DNA from: UMGS1696 sp964558485
Lineage (GTDB): Bacteria; Bacillota; Clostridia; Oscillospirales; CAG-272
DNA: 7,525 nucleotides
Reading direction: 5' to 3'
NCBI GenBank assembly: GCA_964558485.1
Contig: CAZLED010000107.1
Coordinates: forward strand, 1-7,525
Shown piece after piece: positions 6,133-7,525 of the stretch (the stretch's first letter is position 1; each line of letters starts with the position of its first letter). A program made the position numbers and the translations under genes. The notes beneath the pieces are model-generated. The model did no database searches, was not told the DNA's origin, and saw only the letters and a program-made list of their open reading frames with translations.

Positions 6133-6240
6133 ACTCTCCCCACAGTAGAATCGGGCAAAAGCCCGGGACAAAGGCCCAGGGCAAAAGCCGGGGTAAAAGC
6201 TATAGATTTCGGTAAATTTCTCTCTCCCCACCGGAGAATC
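6133..6240. repeat. 13-bp tandem repeat framed by two CTCTCCCCAC...AGAATC boxes
   Basis: Two boxes, 6133-6152 and 6221-6240, share CTCTCCCCAC followed by AGAATC. Between them, 6153-6200 holds about 3.7 tandem copies of a 13-bp unit close to GGGCAAAAGCCCG. Each full unit can form a small hairpin GGGC-AAAA-GCCC. The open frames across this stretch translate to repeat-derived peptides and lack ribosome binding sites, so it is treated as noncoding. Confidence 0.65.
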
Positions 6241-6382
6241 TGCTCGATCCGGCGTAGCCTTTGGGTAGAGAATAACTGTGACCGGAAATAGAGACGGCTA
6301 TACCAAGTGGGGGTGGGCAAACGGAAATAAATGGGGTATACTATAGGTACAAGGCAGATACACCAGATGTACCTCGCAATCT

Positions 6383-6538
6383 AAAATTTTCAGAGTGGGG
6401 TGGTTTGCTTTCCTACTAAGCTGTACCGTATCCCCACCGTCATTTACAATCTAAACTTTGGAAAATTTTTCCGTCAGGGAAAATTTTCGGAGTGGGGTGA
6501 TTTGTTCTCCCTATTAAGCTACAACCCATCCCCACTCT
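6383..6538. repeat. Direct repeat of about 56 bp upstream of the SGNH gene
   Basis: Copies at 6383-6438 and 6480-6536 share AAAATTTTC-R-GAGTGGGGTG at the left, CTA-Y-TAAGCT in the middle and TCCCCAC at the right, roughly 80% identical by eye with one gap. Each copy is itself bounded by GTGGGG and CCCCAC and could form a hairpin; in the second copy GAGTGGGG and CCCCACTC pair perfectly. Each is followed shortly by a -10-like word, TACAAT (6445-6450) or TATAAT (6538-6543). CAATCTAAA is also duplicated (6378-6386, 6448-6456). Confidence 0.7.
6461..6488. repeat. 12-bp stem-loop between the two direct-repeat copies
   Basis: GAAAATTTTTCC (6461-6472) and GGGAAAATTTTC (6477-6488) pair along their whole length with one G-U, closing a GTCA loop. 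No U-run follows outside the stem, so it is not a clear terminator. It overlaps the start of the second direct-repeat copy. Confidence 0.6.
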
Positions 6539-6543
6539 ATAAT
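6538..6543 (+). promoter_or_regulatory. Probable -10 box of the SGNH hydrolase gene
   Basis: A perfect TATAAT lies 34 nt upstream of the SGNH ATG, placing a start near 6550 and a leader of about 28 nt. The -35 position holds only TTAAGC, a poor match, within the repeated GTGGGG...CCCCAC unit. An activator-dependent or weak promoter would fit. Confidence 0.55.
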
Positions 6544-6577
6544 ACCACAAACGCCACAAGAAAGCAAGGGGTTCTTT

Positions 6578-7252
6578 ATGAAGCAGATCTATATTTTTGG
6601 TGACTCCATTCTGAAAGGGGTAACGTACAACGAAGAAGCAGGACGGCACAAGCTGTTGCCCGGTCGTTTTGCCAACCTGACACATATGGGCTACGAGATC
6701 CAGAACTGCTCCGTCATGGGTGCGACCATTGCAGAGGGTGTGGCGCAGTTTGGCCGCAAGCTGTCCGCTATGGAAAAGCTGCCGGAGGACACCGCTGTGC
6801 TGCTGGAATTTGGCGGCAACGACTGCGACTATCGCTGGGCCGACATTTCGGCAGATCCCCAAGGTGCGCATTTGCCCAAGACACCGCTGGACGATTTCAT
6901 CCGGTGCTACGGCGAGCTGGTGAAGTGCATCCGGGAAAAAGGCGGCAAGGTGTATATTTGCAATCTGGTGCCGTTGGATGCGCAGAAATATATGCAATGG
7001 ATCAGCCGGGGACTGGATTATGACCGGATCCTGACGTGGTTGGGAGACAGCTCCATGCTGTACCGCTGGCACGAATTCTACAGCCGTGCCACGGAGCAGC
7101 TTGCCGCACGGCTGGCCTGTCCCCTGATCGACCTGCGGATGCCGTTTCTCATGCGCCACGACTACCAGAACCTGCTCTCCGGAGACGGGATACACCCTAC
7201 GGCCGAGGGGCACACGTTGGTGGATACGACCATTGCGGCGGCGATCGGGTGA
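6578..7252 (+). CDS. SGNH/GDSL-family hydrolase (esterase or acylhydrolase)
   Basis: A 224-residue serine hydrolase with the complete SGNH set: nucleophile S10 in FGDSIL (7-12), oxyanion G48 in SVMGAT, N81 in EFGGNDCDYRW (77-87), and D203 with H206 in SGDGIHPTAEGH (201-212). The family removes acyl or acetyl groups from lipids, sugars or peptides; which one cannot be told here. There is no signal peptide, so the protein is probably cytoplasmic. The ATG at 6578 has AAGGGG at 6-nt spacing. It is monocistronic, ended by a hairpin terminator, and divergent from the XRE gene across a 560-bp repeat-rich region. Its codon use resembles its neighbours, with no sign of recent transfer. Confidence 0.92.
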   Translation: MKQIYIFGDSILKGVTYNEEAGRHKLLPGRFANLTHMGYEIQNCSVMGATIAEGVAQFGRKLSAMEKLPEDTAVLLEFGGNDCDYRWADISADPQGAHLPKTPLDDFIRCYGELVKCIREKGGKVYICNLVPLDAQKYMQWISRGLDYDRILTWLGDSSMLYRWHEFYSRATEQLAARLACPLIDLRMPFLMRHDYQNLLSGDGIHPTAEGHTLVDTTIAAAIG

Positions 7253-7253
7253 A

Positions 7254-7272
7254 CGGACAACGGTCCGCTTTT
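7254..7272 (+). terminator. Intrinsic terminator of the SGNH gene
   Basis: A 5-bp stem CGGAC/GTCCG with an AACG loop (7254-7267) is followed by CTTTT. It begins one base past the stop codon. The stem is short but GC-rich. Confidence 0.7.
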
Positions 7273-7330
7273 GTTCCATCCCAAAGGATATATCCAATTT
7301 TTCCAATACCCCAACATTTGGTGGGAAATA

Positions 7331-7418
7331 AAAAGATGCGTCCACTGTGTACTGCAATGCAAACAGGTACTGCGGAAGGCTGACAAGCTCTGCAGAATGC
7401 AGGGTGGACGCATCTTTT
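7331..7418. other. 88-nt structured element with a perfect 15-bp closing stem
   Basis: AAAAGATGCGTCCAC (7331-7345) and its exact complement (7404-7418) close a 58-nt interior. Inside, plus-strand hairpins can form: GUACUG with CAGGUAC (one bulge), GCU-GACA-AGC, and CUCUGCA-GAA-UGCAGGG. That gives a multibranch fold. U-runs follow on both strands (TTTT at the right end, TTTTT leftward), so it could be an elaborate bidirectional terminator, a small RNA or a mobile palindromic repeat. I compared it with SRP RNA and T-box leaders and found no match. Confidence 0.55.
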
Positions 7419-7438
7419 CATTTCCTTGTTGAAACGAC

Positions 7439-7466
7439 AAAAAAGAGTACCTTTCAGTACTCTTTT
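7439..7466 (-). terminator. Terminator of the tRNA-Gly transcript
   Basis: A 10-bp perfect stem AAAAGAGTAC/GTACTCTTTT with a 6-nt loop (7441-7466) is followed on the minus strand by a T-run (7444-7439). It lies a few bases after the tRNA 3' end and could also act in the plus direction. Confidence 0.88.
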
Positions 7467-7471
7467 CATCA

Positions 7472-7525
7472 AGCGGATTACGGGGCTCGAACCCGCCACC
7501 TCAACCTTGGCAAGGTTGCGCTCTA
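7472..7525 (-). tRNA. tRNA-Gly(GCC), partial (5' part beyond window)
   Basis: On the minus strand the anticodon arm reads CAACC-TTGCCAA-GGTTG, with anticodon GCC at 7511-7509. The T arm is GCGGG-TTCGAGC-CCCGT, and the 3' acceptor strand AATCCGC is followed by discriminator T at 7472. U73 is the usual glycine discriminator. CCA is not encoded. The visible TAGAGC is the 3' half of the D arm; the rest lies past the window edge. Confidence 0.93.

Noticed and set aside
6133..6240. CRISPR array
   Set aside because: The repeat unit is 13 bp with no spacers between units, and no cas genes are present.
6440..7357. A 305-residue minus-strand open frame opposite the SGNH gene
   Set aside because: It is a shadow of the SGNH hydrolase, which has all catalytic motifs, a start signal and a terminator.
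7331..7418. SRP RNA or T-box leader identity for the structured element
   Set aside because: A GGAAGG segment recalls the SRP loop, but the AGCAGCC partner is missing, and there is no T-box sequence.

Overview
The window looks like chromosomal DNA from a gut-type Firmicute of class Clostridia, plausibly the Ruminococcaceae/Oscillospiraceae. Evidence: strong AGGAGG-type ribosome binding sites, consensus sigma-A promoters with 17-bp spacers, a group II ECF vitamin-transport ATPase, a ThiT thiamine S-component behind a TPP riboswitch, and moderately GC-rich genes separated by AT-rich, repeat-laden gaps. The family assignment is inference; no rRNA is present.

Most genes lie on the minus strand. 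Read in transcription order from the right edge: a partial tRNA-Gly(GCC) with a terminator (7439-7525); a membrane-anchored XRE regulator and a calcineurin-like metallophosphoesterase in a tight two-gene unit (6018-4140); a sigma-A promoter, TPP riboswitch, attenuator, thiT and terminator as one complete regulatory unit (3978-3061); a roughly 700-bp gap without a credible gene that holds an inverted-repeat element; ruvC with a fully consensus promoter (2373-1777); a class I SAM-dependent methyltransferase of the RlmI/COG1092 type (1684-782); and the N-terminal 233 residues of ecfA1, running off the left edge. The one clear plus-strand gene is an SGNH/GDSL hydrolase (6578-7252), divergent from the XRE gene.

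Functional links: ThiT binds thiamine and must dock onto an EcfA1-EcfA2-EcfT module; ecfA1 lies 2.4 kb away on the same strand, so ligand-binding and energising parts of one transport system are near neighbours. The riboswitch should shut thiT off when TPP is plentiful. The XRE/phosphoesterase pair and the SGNH hydrolase share a 560-bp divergent control region crowded with GTGGGG/CCCCAC motifs, a direct repeat and a 13-bp tandem repeat; it could hold operators, but that is inference.

I found no convincing novel defence or mobile system. The least explained parts are noncoding: the 386-bp inverted-repeat element, a hairpin-plus-AT-tail repeat found just past two different stop codons in the same orientation, the repeat-rich divergent region, and an 88-nt structured element between the SGNH gene and the tRNA.
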